Shown here: positions 45,231-56,068 of the stretch, one piece after another
How the letters are laid out: each line of letters opens with the position of its first letter
Position numbering within the stretch: the first letter of the stretch is position 1
Source of the DNA: Deroplatys truncata
Lineage: Eukaryota; Arthropoda; Insecta; Mantodea; Mantidae
Length of the DNA stretch: 64,000 nucleotides
NCBI GenBank assembly: GCA_030765065.1
Contig: CM060987.1
Span: 70,504,557 to 70,568,556 of the forward strand
Direction of reading: 5' to 3'
Notes under the pieces: model-generated
What the model was told of the DNA's origin: nothing
Seen by the model: only the letters and a program-made list of their open reading frames with translations
Databases searched by the model: none
Program-made: the position numbers and the translations under genes

Positions 45231-45680
45231 CATCTTCAATTGTAACAGCAAAGAAACTTCTGGAGGTGAGAAATTAGTTAATTTTCATTCCGGCTGAGTT
45301 CGGTTTCTTGCCACAAGAGATCTGTCAGTTTCAGGAAAGAGGGAAGTCAGAGAAAATTGCGGATAGTGCAGTGCAATGATCGGGGTTCATTTGTAAGGGA
45401 AAGTGTACAATGTTGTTTTCGGAAAAATCCAGATCTTCACAAACTTAGAAACATTTTAAAAATTCTACAAGGTGACAATTCCATTTCACTAGAAATGGAC
45501 CCTACGATAGTTCAATTTTGTTTTAGATTTGCTCCAGTTACCTCTTTCCATGTTGAGAGGTCATTTTCTCAAATGAAAAATGTATTGTCTGAAAGGGGAC
45601 TCAGCATGACTCCAGATAATTTAGAAAAGCATTTGGTGGCCATGTGCAATCAATTAACTATCAGACGTTGTAATGCATAA
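45122..45680 (+). pseudogene. hAT transposase, C-terminal half (relic)
   Basis: RWGTWISATFTTL opens this half (family TRWGTW). A frame then reads PL followed by ten Asp and ASSIVTAKKLLEV, PAEFGFLPQEICQF and, in the frame 45357-45680, RKNPDLHKLRNILKILQG, FRFAPVTSFHVERSFSQMKN and LSERGLSMTPDNLEKHLVAM. The last part is the hAT dimerisation domain with the conserved VTS..VERSFS motif. Frame changes occur before 45400. It ends RRCNA stop, followed by the element's 3' noncoding end. Confidence 0.88.
45200..45229 (+). repeat. (GAT)10 inside transposase coding region
   Basis: Ten GAT codons encode ten Asp where related transposases have a short acidic stretch. It is in frame with the flanking PL and ASSIVTAKKLL. 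Confidence 0.9.
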
Positions 45681-45943
45681 GCCTTCAAGAAAGATTTTCA
45701 TTTTTCTGTCAAGTACAATTAGCAGCTTATTTAAAACTTTAAACTTACTTTATAAATGCATATAATACAACACGATGTTAACATAAATATGTTGAATGTG
45801 GGATTGTCTGAATAGTGCAATTTAGTAAATAAAGAGGCATAATTTAAGGTTTTTCTATATTGCCTATTTTAACTATTTATAATACCTTTTTTCCTGCCTA
45901 TTTTAATGCTTTAATGCCTAAACTTCCAGCCTCTGGTGATGAT

Positions 45944-47397
45944 GAAGCGGAATCCCAGATTGCACAGCCATATTGCCATATAGTAGAGGGAATTGTTTAA
46001 CAATCTTTTGTACTGTAAAGCAAGTGTGGCAATCATCTTTTGGCTTCAGAAGACGAATACGATGCATTTTTTTAGGAACTGAATTGCTGATGTAATTACT
46101 CCATGTGCATGGGCATCTGCTATTTAAAATTTAGCCGAAATATCCAACAGTTAATAATGTGAGTATGAGTATTATTGCATTCTTTAGTTTAACAGGGTGA
46201 TCATTGATGTTTCTCTTGTATGTGAACTTGACTAATGTAAATAATAATTATATTTGCCTTGCAATCCATATGTAAATCACAATTTTGTTTGAAAAATTAA
46301 CTTTTCCTGCCCATTGATATGGAAATTGTAGTATTTTTATTTTTCTCCTTAAAGTGAATTAAGCATTGAAAAGCAACTTAGGGTACTATTTCATGAAATA
46401 ACTATATAGCTGGTTATAGTTGGTTTTCTTACACAGATAGCTTTTTATACCCCCAAGCAGAAGTAATTAATTAAGTTTACCCCCTCCTGTATTTTTTATA
46501 AAATTATTATAGAATCATTTAAACTTGTTTTACTCTTCCCTTTGGCTCGTAAGAGTGTAATTTCGTTAAATTACGCGATAAACTATTGGACGAAAAATAA
46601 CCTAATATTCACTAAAATGGACATGAAATAACAGCGGATATTCTATTTCTGATGTCTTAGCCACTCCCTAACAGCATCTACCAGTTCTGGCAATGTTGTG
46701 TGGCCGTGAGTAAGATCTTTTCGGAAGTGAAATAATTATTGGAAATGTCGAGTAATTTTAGATAAACCACACAAATGGAATTTGTCCAAACTGTTTGGTT
46801 GTAGTTATTTAACAATAAAGATTACACCATTTTCACACAATACAGAAATCCTTGCCATCAATATACAACGAAATACACACAATGTGGTCAATATGAACAT
46901 ACCCCATTCCAAGCCCGAAATTTAAACATCTTGGGAATGGAACACATCTGTAGTCAGCAGAAATATAATCTTCTCGGTTGTTAATGATGATAACAGTTGA
47001 GTATTTTCTGATATTAAGCTTTATAATTGTTTAGAATTCACTGGTAATGAACTGGACTACAACATACACAGGAACCAAGCAACATTTCTTACATAAGCAA
47101 TATTCAGAGGTTTAAAATCCATAAATATCATTATAAAATAGGCTGCGTTATAACAAAATTCATTCGAATGCTTTCATCTTAAATCCTGCACACATGTGCA
47201 GTATAGGTGTAAAATATCAATTAATGAATTTGAACACTCGCACCCAAATATTGTACAGTTCTTATAAGCAATTTCTTCCGTCACGGGTGCTTTTTAAGGG
47301 TGAATTACCAAAATCCTTTAGCGGCTCCCGAGATGGCCCCCCCTCTACAAACACAAAATACACTTTCTTCACAATACTAACAGAGGTTTCAAAAAAA
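45944..47397. other. Unassigned DNA with a dispersed repeat
   Basis: 46610-46760 (AGCCACTCCCTAACAGCATC, CCAGTTCTGGCAATGTTGTG) is similar to 54820-54960 (CTACAGTCTTCCAAGTTCTG, GGAAATGCTGCATAGCC). At 45960-46090 a minus frame (RIRLLKPKDDCHTCF) weakly recalls a LINE thumb but is too short to call. The rest is AT-rich. Confidence 0.35.
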
Positions 47398-48516
47398 TCT
47401 TATGTGTTACATTCACATGACATTCTCAACCCTTTATCGCTTATAAGCGGATATACAAACTATTCTTACTAAAGCTTATTTTTCTGTCTACTTCATTTTA
47501 ATTCAAATAAACGTTTGCAGATATAGCTATATTACACATTTCTTTATTGATACAATGGGAACAGCGATCGTCAAAAGTTTAAGAACTAGGCCCCCCTATA
47601 CGCTGGCCTTAAAATTGCATATGTTTCCATGCAATCGCGAGAAACAACTGAATATGAAAACGCTTTAAAGCATGACAAGTAATGAACAATTCCAAGCATT
47701 AATAACGAATATTTCGGAAATAGCTAAGCCCCCCACAAAAAAAGTTATTTGAAATAAACCGTGTGTTTTAAAGAGTTCTACATTTCTTGTGTGGTACCTT
47801 TTCTTCTATCGCTTAACGTTTACTAGTTATACAAATAATTGAGTTTTATTTATGAACGCTCTTTAACTACTTTGGTCCTTAGCGTCCCATTCTACATTGG
47901 ACGTGAAAGACTGGGAATTTTGCTCAGAGGTCTCTTTATTAGGCTTGAGGTTCTTTTACGTGCCGTAAATCTACGACACGGGACCACCGGCTTTAGTTCC
48001 CTTCCGAAGGAAGCCATGCCAAGGATTTTTAAGCCCGAAAAAAATCCATCTCTCTCCGCCGGGTTTGAACCCGCGACCTTGGGAACTAGAGGCTTGCAGG
48101 TCACCACACTAGTTATACAAGATTATACAAAGTTCCTTCCGCGCTATTCCCACAAAATTCAAGATATACATTTTATATATAAACATCATTAAGATGTGGT
48201 ATTTTAATAAAAATCGTTTAGAGCCATTTATAGAAAATCAAAACTTCCGAAAATTGTTCCATGCAAACGGCAGTTTGGGCTAGGGGGATTTTCTTGAAAA
48301 TCTTCGTGTCGCATCTTCGTAAGGAACATAACCTAAATACCAGTTTGGTGTTTATCCGACCACACGTTTTTGAAATATGCTGTCCAGACACACACACGAA
48401 ATTTTTTCTAAAAATGCTTTTGTTTCATTATTCAGGAGGCCTTAAAACACGTATTTCCAGTAAAATCTCGGAATGGAACATTTGTGTGGAATACAATACA
48501 TATTAATGTACCTGGT
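47398..48516 (-). repeat. Family A copy (second subfamily), split by SINE1
   Basis: TCTTATGTGTTACATTCACA start, GAGAAACAACTGAATATG and CGTTTACTAGTTATACAA, then the SINE, then ACAAAATTCAAGATATAC through GTATTTCCAGTAAAATCTCG. With the 273-bp SINE and its duplication removed, the copy is ~830 bp. The microsatellite is short (CAGACACACACACG). Confidence 0.85.
47835..48107 (-). repeat. SINE1 with 13-bp target duplication in family A
   Basis: Flanked by ACTAGTTATACAA at 47822-47834 and 48108-48120. 273 bp, 5' head slightly truncated, B-box GGGTTTGAACCCGCG, and complete 3' end with the AATAAAACTCAATTAT tail (on the complement). This shows SINE1 was active after family A spread. Confidence 0.95.
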
Positions 48517-49069
48517 AAAAATGCAAAAGGGTAGTCATAGACGCTACGCAGGTTGCGGCGACTCTAGTCATAGTTCTGTGATTACTTATTTATCGTGAAA
48601 TTGAAATTGAGAACCTCGTAGCACGGGACCACCCCGAGAGTAAGTAAGAGGGGCAAGTATATATATATCACACAGTACGAGCACATTTCATCCGTGAGAG
48701 CATAAAGGTGACGTCACATTGGCATATTTATTTTAAATAAAACATTTATTTAAGCATACATTATAAAACGCATTTGATATTATGTTCAATCTGTATTTTA
48801 ACTCATTTTCGTAAGCTCAGTTTACGAAGTTATCATAGAGGTCCATATCTTCTCTAAATGCGATATCTTTTGTTACTAGTTGCATGAAGCACATATTAAT
48901 TTGATATATTTAATTTCTTTCTGATGGTTGAACATCTTTATTGAAACTCTAACCTCTGCAATGGTCGGCATTAATATGAAATCAAGTTGTTCGTGGGTAC
49001 TAACGCAAGTTGATTCAGAAAACATTAAACAGGCCATTGGCATAAGCCTATAAATTTACGTATTCTTTT
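48517..49069. other. Unassigned DNA
   Basis: AT-rich; short (TA)n near 48658-48668; nothing else recognised. Confidence 0.45.
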
Positions 49070-49679
49070 TTTTTTCTTTCTTTCTTTCCTTATCGTCGCT
49101 TCAACTATAAAGTCATATCGCGACTACTTTAGTATACAGAACATAATTATAATGAAAAACACAATATGTTCAAACAGTAACAGTACAAACAACATTAAAT
49201 TTTCTAGATAAGTAAGCTATACATTGTTATGCAATTTTGTTGTTTTCATAAGGTTTAAAAATTTTTGTTGTGCTGAATTTAGGGCGCCTGGTAGGCTGTT
49301 GGGGATGTGTGGCAGTAGTTTATATCACAACAATGTAAATGCCAGAGTGATTATGTGTAAATAAGCATTATTATATGACATTGATTTGAGATGTTTGTTA
49401 ATTATAAGCATTGTTAGGATATAAGTTTACACGGCCTCACTGAAACTGACAATAAGAGCGGGCAACAATGTAGCGAGGGGGTGAGTTGTTTGTCAATTAT
49501 AAGAGACAAGCAAATGACGTCAGAGTAGCGCGCGTTTCTTTAGAAATGGAGGGAATTTCTTCCCTAGAGTATGTGTGTTCGTAATTTTGATTGGATATAA
49601 ATATAGACGCTAATGTTGGCGCGTTTTATTAACCAATGGCAGCTCGGTTATAATCTTTAGGCATATCGGGGAGGGGGAG

Positions 49680-49715
49680 TATAAATTCCGTGCCAGAGAC
49701 AGGTTTCGTTCAGTC
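49680..49715 (+). promoter_or_regulatory. LTR-A core promoter (TATA + Inr)
   Basis: TATAAATT at 49680 and initiator TCAGTC with A at 49712, 32 bases from the TATA start. The initiator lies in the first of five tandem repeats. Confidence 0.6.
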
Positions 49716-49880
49716 CAACAGAAGGATTCGCGGGTAATACGTCGTTCAGTCCAACAGAAGGATTTGCGGGTAATACGTCGTTGAGTCAAACAGAATCATA
49801 CAAAGGTTATATGTCGCTCAGTTCAACAGAAGCATTCGCGGGTTACACGTCGCACAGTTTAACAGAATCTCTCGCGTCGT
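49707..49880 (+). repeat. Five 36-bp tandem repeats in LTR-A
   Basis: Units start at 49707, 49743, 49779, 49815 and 49851, an exact 36-base period. The unit is CGTTCAGTCCAACAGAAGG plus ATTCGCGGGTAATACGT. Each carries an initiator-like T(C/G)AGT or close variant. Confidence 0.93.
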
Positions 49881-50312
49881 AAAGTTAGTTATAAATGTGA
49901 AATACGCAAATTAATAATGTACAGCAAATAAGTTATTATAGTAACATAAAAATATAACAGTTTCAGTCGGGCGTGTATCAAGAATAATTGTGTGAAATGA
50001 ATAAAGTGTGACGGTAATAAAAGTGTAAAAACAAATTCTTTTATCAGTGTTATCTTTCAGTAAAAAAATCCTTTCCGTTTACACACCCTGTTCAAGAGAT
50101 ATGCTCGACTGAGTAGTAATAATAGCTAGCCGGAGGACAAAGAACCCAACATTCAAACTATTAATACAATAACAGGCGCTCAGCAAAAGATAACACGAAG
50201 TAACCGCGACAAATTGGCTCCCATACGTGGGGCAGATAAACATGAAGCATCTTCCAACTTCCAACAAATATTCTACGACAGATGTCACATCTTTCTCTGC
50301 GTTGTACAGACG

Positions 50313-50806
50313 GATCCAAATGTTTTCCGTTCCACCTGTAGGGGTAAGCGGGGTGTCTTATCGAGAGCTTATGCCAGTTGCCTTAGCTCATACCTGCTCT
50401 ACGAAGTTAGTGTGCTAAAGAAAATACCAATCGAACACAATATCCTAAGACTTGGCTGCAAGAAAGTAATATTGTGCATTACAGCACAGCCACAAAGCAG
50501 TATGCAAACTAATTTTTAGGAATTAGAGGCATCATATTATTGTATAATAAGCAAGTGTTAAAACAAAATGGTTTGGTTTTTAATATTCATTACTTTCTCT
50601 ACCCATTATCAACTAACCTATGTTCTTTATTTTCATAATGTCCTTATAAAGTATGGTTTTTTCGTGCACTTTACCTTAATCTGACAACAATTTAGGCCAG
50701 AAATTATTCCAAGTTACAGTCTAAATTACACTTTTTCCTATTTGGTTGCATGCAAGATGCCGTAACGACAAACAGCCGCTTATCTATACCATAACTCTTC
50801 TTTTTA
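50313..50806. other. Unassigned DNA
   Basis: No recognised feature. The plus frame 50214-50519 spans the LTR/LINE junction and is a chance frame. Confidence 0.45.
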
Positions 50807-51150
50807 CTGTTTCTACTATCTACCTATAATAAGTAGGGAATAAGGTCTCTCCGGCAACGTACACAAATGTGCATTGATGAAGGGGGTCGTCATTGTCTAC
50901 CTCTAATGGTTTAACGGTTTCACAAAATTATACAAAATACCTTCCGAATGAATAAAACTTCAAAAGCTATTTCCAGAAAAATAAATATATACCTACATTT
51001 TATTTGGCATGTAAATGTTTTAAATATATGGTATTTTAATTTAAGTGTTGCAGCTATTTTCGAAAAATCGTCCACGTAAAGGGTAGTTTGAGGTGAGAGG
51101 AATTTCTTGAAAAGCATGTTGTCGCATCTTTGGAAGATACTGAATTTGGT
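50807..51150. repeat. Family A pieces around a copied transposase fragment
   Basis: 50807-50843 is a family A 5' end in plus orientation (TACTGTTTCTACTATCTACC). 50897-51150 is minus-oriented core sequence (GGTTTAACGGTTTCAC, AGGGTAGTTTGAGG). Between them, 50844-50896 repeats the 3' end of the IS630-type relic at ~40492-40541 with about one difference in 50 bases. Confidence 0.6.
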
Positions 51151-51477
51151 GAAACTATAGTACTTAGAGCCTCATTAAATAGTGTTAAAAAGCGTAAAAG
51201 GATTAGTAAAATTAACTTAAAATTATGTTTTGTAGTCGATGTAGCCATGCACTCTTTTAAGGATCCTTTCTTTTATAGTAAAATTCTGGCTTAACGACAA
51301 CAAACTCCGCCATTTTGTCGATAGTGCGCATGTGCGTAGGGAATTGCCAACCTATCATATATAGACAATTCCGCTAGATTGACCACGTTTTAACGCATTG
51401 TTGTTGATGTTGTTCCGAATAGGTTGGCAGAAGAAACTGCCAACCCAAGGGGTACAAGTGTAATTCACGAGAATAGG
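51151..51477. other. Unassigned DNA
   Basis: No gene or repeat recognised. Confidence 0.4.
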
Positions 51478-51523
51478 TTTTTTGAATCCCGTTCACACAC
51501 ACAAACACACACACACACATACA

Positions 51524-51563
<40 letters not shown>

Positions 51564-53036
51564 TAGCCGTCGTAGTCTAACCTCGGGATAAGTTTCAATA
51601 CACTGAATCCTGTGTCATCCCGTTCACACATATACACACACTGACCTAGGCGTCTTAGATAAACCTTGGGCTAAATTTCGATATCACAGGACCCTGTCAT
51701 CCCGTTTATATGTGTATATGGATATACATGAACACGCGCGTGCACGCATGCATACACACATATACACACGCACGCACGCACACACACACACACGTCGTAA
51801 CCTAACCTCGGGCTATATTTCTATACCACAGAACCCTGTCATCCCGTTCATATACGCGCGTGCGCGCACACACACACACACACGCACATATACACACACA
51901 AAACCTAGGCGTCGTAGCCTAACCCTGGCTAAATTTCGATACCACAGGACCCTCTCTCCCGTTCATATACACTAATCTAGGCGTCGTAACCTAAACCCGA
52001 CTAAATTTCGATACCACAGGACCCTCTCTCCCGTTCATATACACTAATCTAGGCGTCGTAGCCTAAACCCGGACTAAATTTCCATACCACAGGACCCTGT
52101 CATATAGTTCATATATACACACACACACAGAACCTAAGCGTCGTAGCCTAACCTCGGAATAAATTTCGGTATCACAAGACTCTGCCATCCCGTTCATATT
52201 CATGCACACTAACCTAGGTGTCGTAGCCTAACCCCGGACTAAATTTCGGTACCACAGGACCCTGTCATCCCGTTCATATTCACGCACACTAACTTAGGTG
52301 TCGTAGCTAACCCCGGACTAAATTTCGGTACCACAGGACCCTGTCATCCCGTTCATATTCACGCACACTAACTTAGGTGTCGTAGCTAACCCCGGACTAA
52401 ATTTCGGTACCACAGGACCCTGTCATCCCGTTCATATTCACGCACACTAACTTAGGTGTCGTAGCTAACCCCGGACTAAATTTCGGTACCACAGGACCCT
52501 GTCATCCCGTTCATATTCACGCACACTAACCTAAGCATCGTAGTCTAACCCCGGACTAAATTTCCGTACCACAGGACCCTGTTACCCGTTCGTATTCACG
52601 CACACTTACCTAAGCGTCGTAGTCTAACCACGGACTAAATTTCCGTGCCACAGGACCCTGTTACCCGTTCGTATTCACGCACACTAACCTAAGCTCCGTA
52701 GTCTAACCCTGGACTATATTTCCGTACCACAGGACCCTGTTACCCGTTCGTATTCACGCACACTAACCTAAGCGTCGTAGTCTAACCCCGGACTATATTT
52801 CCGTACCACAGGACCCTGTTACCCGTTCGTATTCACGCACACTAACCTAAGCGTCGTAGTCTAACCCTGGACTAAATTTCCGTACCACAGGACCCTGTTA
52901 CCCGTTCGTATTCACGCACACTAATCTAAGCGTCGTAGTCTAACCCCGGACTAAATTTCCGTACCACAGGATCCTGTTACCCGTTTGTATGCACGCACAG
53001 TAATAAGGGCATCGTAGCCTAAACTCGGGCTAAAAC
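51478..53036 (+). repeat. 79-bp satellite, 18 units, with (CA)n in older units
   Basis: Unit: CACGCACACTAACCTAAGCG, TCGTAGTCTAACCCCGGACT, AAATTTCCGTACCACAGGAC, CCTGTTACCCGTTCGTATT. Unit anchors lie at 51559, 51643, 51787, 51902, 51974, 52046, 52131, 52211, 52291 and then every 79 bases to 53002. The first seven units vary in length because their ACACAC segment has expanded or shrunk. Units at 52291, 52370 and 52449 are nearly identical (CTTAGGTGTCGTAGCTAAC), and the last six share TTACCCGTTCGTATTC. Reading frames here have no meaning. Confidence 0.96.
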
Positions 53037-53214
53037 TTCGGGGTGCAAGAAGAATTCGTTATTCGTGGAAGGATGGCGCTGTTTTGTTAGTCATATGTTG
53101 ACAGCTCTGCAGTTCTGAAGACAAGATGAAGCAAGCTCCGCGAGACGGAGGAAGTGGCACCTGTCGGGAAACTCTGCAATATTACCGGGATCTTAAGTAA
53201 TATAGCTTATTGCT
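53037..53214. other. Unassigned DNA after satellite
   Basis: A short non-repetitive stretch between the satellite and family A sequence; nothing recognised. Confidence 0.4.
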
Positions 53215-53790
53215 GAATTTAAATATCAAGTTTGGTGTTTATCCGAGTTTTCGATTTTGAGTATGCTATTCACAACCCCCCACACACAGACCATTTTCTA
53301 AAATATTTTGCTTCACATTCACATGACTTCCTCTACACTATAGTTTATTAATTTATATCATAGCTACTACAAACTATTGTTATAAACGCTTATTCTTTTG
53401 TCTACTAATCCAGATAACAGTTTCATTACAGATTTATCTGTAGTTAGGTATAAGAGGGCTACAGGAAACCGAAGCGATAGTCCGTTGGCCACACTCTTTC
53501 CATGTCATAGCGAGAAAGAATTAAATTATAACCACTTCAATAAATGTCTAAGTGTTGAGATATTCACACCAATAAGAAAACGAATATCTCGGAAATATAT
53601 GTTTTAAAGAAATGTACATTCTTTGTGTATTAAGCTTTTGTCTATGTCTTATGATTTACCAGTTATACAAAATTATGCAAAATCATACAAATTATTTTCG
53701 AATGAAGAGGACTCCGCAGGTTATTCCCAGAAAGTTCAAGATTTGCATTTTATTCGTCATATAAATATCTTAAATATATGCTACTAGCTG
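53215..53790 (-). repeat. Family A pieces, diverged
   Basis: 53215-53300 is a 5'-end piece (ATATCAAGTTTGGTGTTTAT, CACACACAGACCATTTTCTA). From ~53303 a second piece starts at the 3' end (CTTCACATTCACATGACTTC) and runs to AAATATCTTAAATATATG. Either two truncated copies or one rearranged copy. Confidence 0.6.
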
Positions 53791-53942
53791 GCTTGCACGG
53801 TTAACTTTCATTTACCTCCCACATTCTTTATGAAATTATTGTAATATGATCTAGAGGGGTTTTTTTATAGTGAATCTTCCCCTTTACCCCTTATAATTGT
53901 AATTTTGTGCAGTACCGACTATTCCAAATAACGAATGAAAAA

Positions 53943-54793
53943 TCTGATATGTTACATTCACATGATCTTCTCTAGCCTCTATCGCTTATTAGTGGATGTA
54001 CAAACTATTTTACTAAAGCTCATTTTTCTATCTACTTCATTTTAATTCAATAAACCTTTGCAGAAATAGCTACATTACCCAATTCGTTATAGACAAAAAG
54101 GGAACAGCGATAGTCAAATGTTTAAGAACTGGATGCTATGCGCTGACCTTAAAGTTCCATACTGTTTCCATACAATCGCGAGAAACAGCTGAATGTTGAA
54201 AGGTCATTAAAGAATGACCAAGTATTGAACAATTCGAACTATTAATAACGGATATCTCGGAAACGGCTGGTGCAACAAAAAAGTTACTTAAACTGTATGT
54301 TTTTAAAGAGAAGTACATTTCTTATGAAGTACGCTTTCTTTTATCACGTAACGTTTACTAGTTATACAGGTTTCCCTTCCGAATGAAAAGCACTTCAAAG
54401 GCCGTTCCCAGAAAATTTAAGATATAATTTTTTTGTCATGTAAATATCATTAATAAATGGTATTTTAATCAAAATCGTTGGAGCCATTCTTTAGAAAATA
54501 AAAACTTTCTAAAAATGTTCCATGCAAAGGGTATTTTGGAGTGGGGGTATTTTCTTGAAAATACTCTTGTCGTATCTCCAGAAGGTACTGAACCTAAATA
54601 CCAAGTTTGGTGTATATCCGACTTTTCATTTTTGAATTATGCTGTTCACAGGCACACACACAGGGACCTTTTCCTAAAAATGATATTTTATTCAGGGAGC
54701 CTCAAAACATCTATTTCCGGTGAAATCTCAGTATCCAATTTTTGGATGAAATGCAATACCTTCTCTACCTACTATGTACGTGGTAGAGAAAGT
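53943..54793 (-). repeat. Family A copy, second subfamily (851 bp)
   Basis: TCTGATATGTTACATTCACA to GTGGTAGAGAAAGT, with AAAAA on both sides. The hairpin is kept with a compensating G-U pair (ATGTG against CATAT). The microsatellite slot is short (CAGGCACACACACAGGGAC). Confidence 0.88.
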
Positions 54794-55042
54794 AAAAATA
54801 CCCCCCGATATTCACGGTAAAGAAAGTGGGAACAACGTCGGAACGTCTGACTTTCCTAACCTCTCCCCCTACAGTCTTCCAAGTTCTGGAAATGCTGCAT
54901 AGCCTTTAAGTATCCTATGGTAGTGGGAGAAACCTCAGTCGGAATGGTCGAGTAGTATTTTCCTTTTTATTATAGATAATTATAGTAGCTTAAATTTTAA
55001 ACCTCTGTACCATATTTTGGTCCCATAGTTATTTAATAACAT
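54794..55042. other. Dispersed repeat piece (pair of 46610-46760)
   Basis: 54820-54960 is weakly similar to 46610-46760 and lies next to family A as that one does; the type is unknown. Confidence 0.35.
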
Positions 55043-56068
55043 TGATGCAGTATTTTTAACACTTAAATGTTTCAGTCTAATTATATAATACATATATTCA
55101 TTAACAGCCCGCCTTAAAACAATATGTGTAGTAACAAGATATAAAAGGCGTATATTACAATTATTGTATATGTTTATATTACTGTATAATGTGTAATAAT
55201 GTTATGTGAATGTATTACGTAATTTAATAATGTAGGAGCTGTGAGAATAATAGTTTAAAAGTTGCTAATAATAAGGTAGCCTTGAGGCAATAATGAATTA
55301 GAAGGTTTAATAATGTTACTAGTCATTCTTGGAAACAATAATGTAATTTTTGAGACAGTTTATAAAATAGCCACCAACAACCAGAAAGAAGCTTAATTTA
55401 AATGAAAGTATTCTACTGGAGTAGGATTAGCAATCAAAAACTAAAATGGAGCAAAATTTACAAATTCAGTTGCCAGTTGCTAGTAGACAGTGTTCCTAAC
55501 CGGACGCGAGATGCGTCCTCGAGAAATTTAATACGTATTCAGTGTGAGACGAAAAATAGTTTACGTGTTAAAAAGTGCAAATAATTAATAAAAACATCTC
55601 ACAGCTCTCTATATCAGTGAAGTGTTATTTAAATCGTATCAAGCATTAATAAAAGGAGTGAAGTAAAATTATAATCTGTGTAAGCCTACATTCTTCAGTC
55701 GCACCACTCCTTGCTAAGACATGTCTTTAAAAAATATATATATGTATAAATACTGACGCAGCCGAGGCAAACATAAATATATAATATTTAAAGAAACCGT
55801 CAAAATTACAAAGTTAATATCTTTTAAACTTTTTTTTTTTGAGACAAAGGCCACCGGAAAGTACATTTAGGGCGAAGGCTACCGGAAACTTTTTACCATA
55901 CGTGCGGTTGCAACTACTTCAAGTTCGGCTCCCCAACATAAGAACTACAATACAACTACTTCAAATCGGCTTTCCATACGTGAAGCAACCAACCTACTTC
56001 AAATTGGCTCCCAAAGCGTGGGGCAAATAATAATACAACAAAATAACTACTTCAACAAAAAGGCTGCA
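55043..56068 (+). mobile_element. LTR-B copy with PBS-like modules
   Basis: Starts TGATGCAGTATTTTTAAC and shares its start pattern (TG..GCAGTA) with LTR-A. It has AGCAATCAAAAACTAAAATG, AATAAAAACATCTCACAG and ATTAATAAAAGGAGTGAAG, then tandem modules: TACCATACGTGCGGTTGC, CTTCAAATCGGCTTTCCATA, CTTCAAATTGGCTCCCAAAG with GCGTGGGGC (~55980-56020). It ends near AAGGCTGCA. No target duplication was found. No coding region follows, so it is a solo LTR-like unit or a decayed 5' end. Confidence 0.65.

Larger units (their letters stand above)
42174..45935 (+). mobile_element. Complete but dead hAT transposon with nested insertions
   Basis: The element starts CAGAAACCGGAACTTTAG and ends with the complement of CAGAGGCTGGAAGTTTAG, matching terminal inverted repeats. 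Flanking 8-bp duplications GTGATGAT lie at 42166-42173 and 45936-45943, the hAT hallmark. It contains a plus-strand transposase in two halves (42679-43430 and 45122-45680) separated by a LINE piece and a SINE1. TGCCTATTTTAA-type repeats near both ends are typical of this hAT group. Not functional because of stops, frameshifts and insertions. Confidence 0.93.
49308..50280 (+). mobile_element. LTR-A unit (973 bp) with 4-bp target duplication
   Basis: Begins TGTGGCAGTAG, ends CTACGACA and is flanked by GATG at 49304-49307 and 50281-50284. The interrupted LINE confirms the empty site GGGGATGTCACATC. Inside: TATA box, five 36-bp repeats, AATAAA near 49999, the block TAGCCGGAGGACA and, near the right end, TGGCTCCCATACGTGGGGC (50215-50233), resembling a tRNA-Lys primer-binding site. 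TG...CA ends and a 4-bp duplication fit a solo LTR of Ty3/gypsy type. A PBS-like module inside such a unit is unexpected. Confidence 0.8.
49070..50312 (-). pseudogene. 5'-truncated LINE tail, interrupted by LTR-A
   Basis: 49070-49303 matches the 3' UTR of the RNase H LINE at 26665 (AGTCATATCGCGACTACTTT, TTGTGCTGAATTTAGGGCGC), with a (TTTC)n-type tail on the plus strand. The match resumes at 50285 (ACATCTTTCTCTGCGTTGTA) exactly where the LTR-A unit ends. The retained coding part is only a few residues of the ORF2 C-terminus. Confidence 0.85.

Noticed and set aside
45960..46090. Possible LINE thumb fragment on minus strand
   Set aside because: RIRLLKPKDDCHTCF and LLYYMAIW recall LINE polymerase but the match is too short and lies next to the hAT end; not called.
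51374..51975. Cys/Val- and His/Thr-rich open frames
   Set aside because: Direct translation of CA repeats in the satellite.
51478..53036. CRISPR-like array
   Set aside because: Contiguous 79-bp tandem repeats without unique spacers in a eukaryotic context; a satellite.
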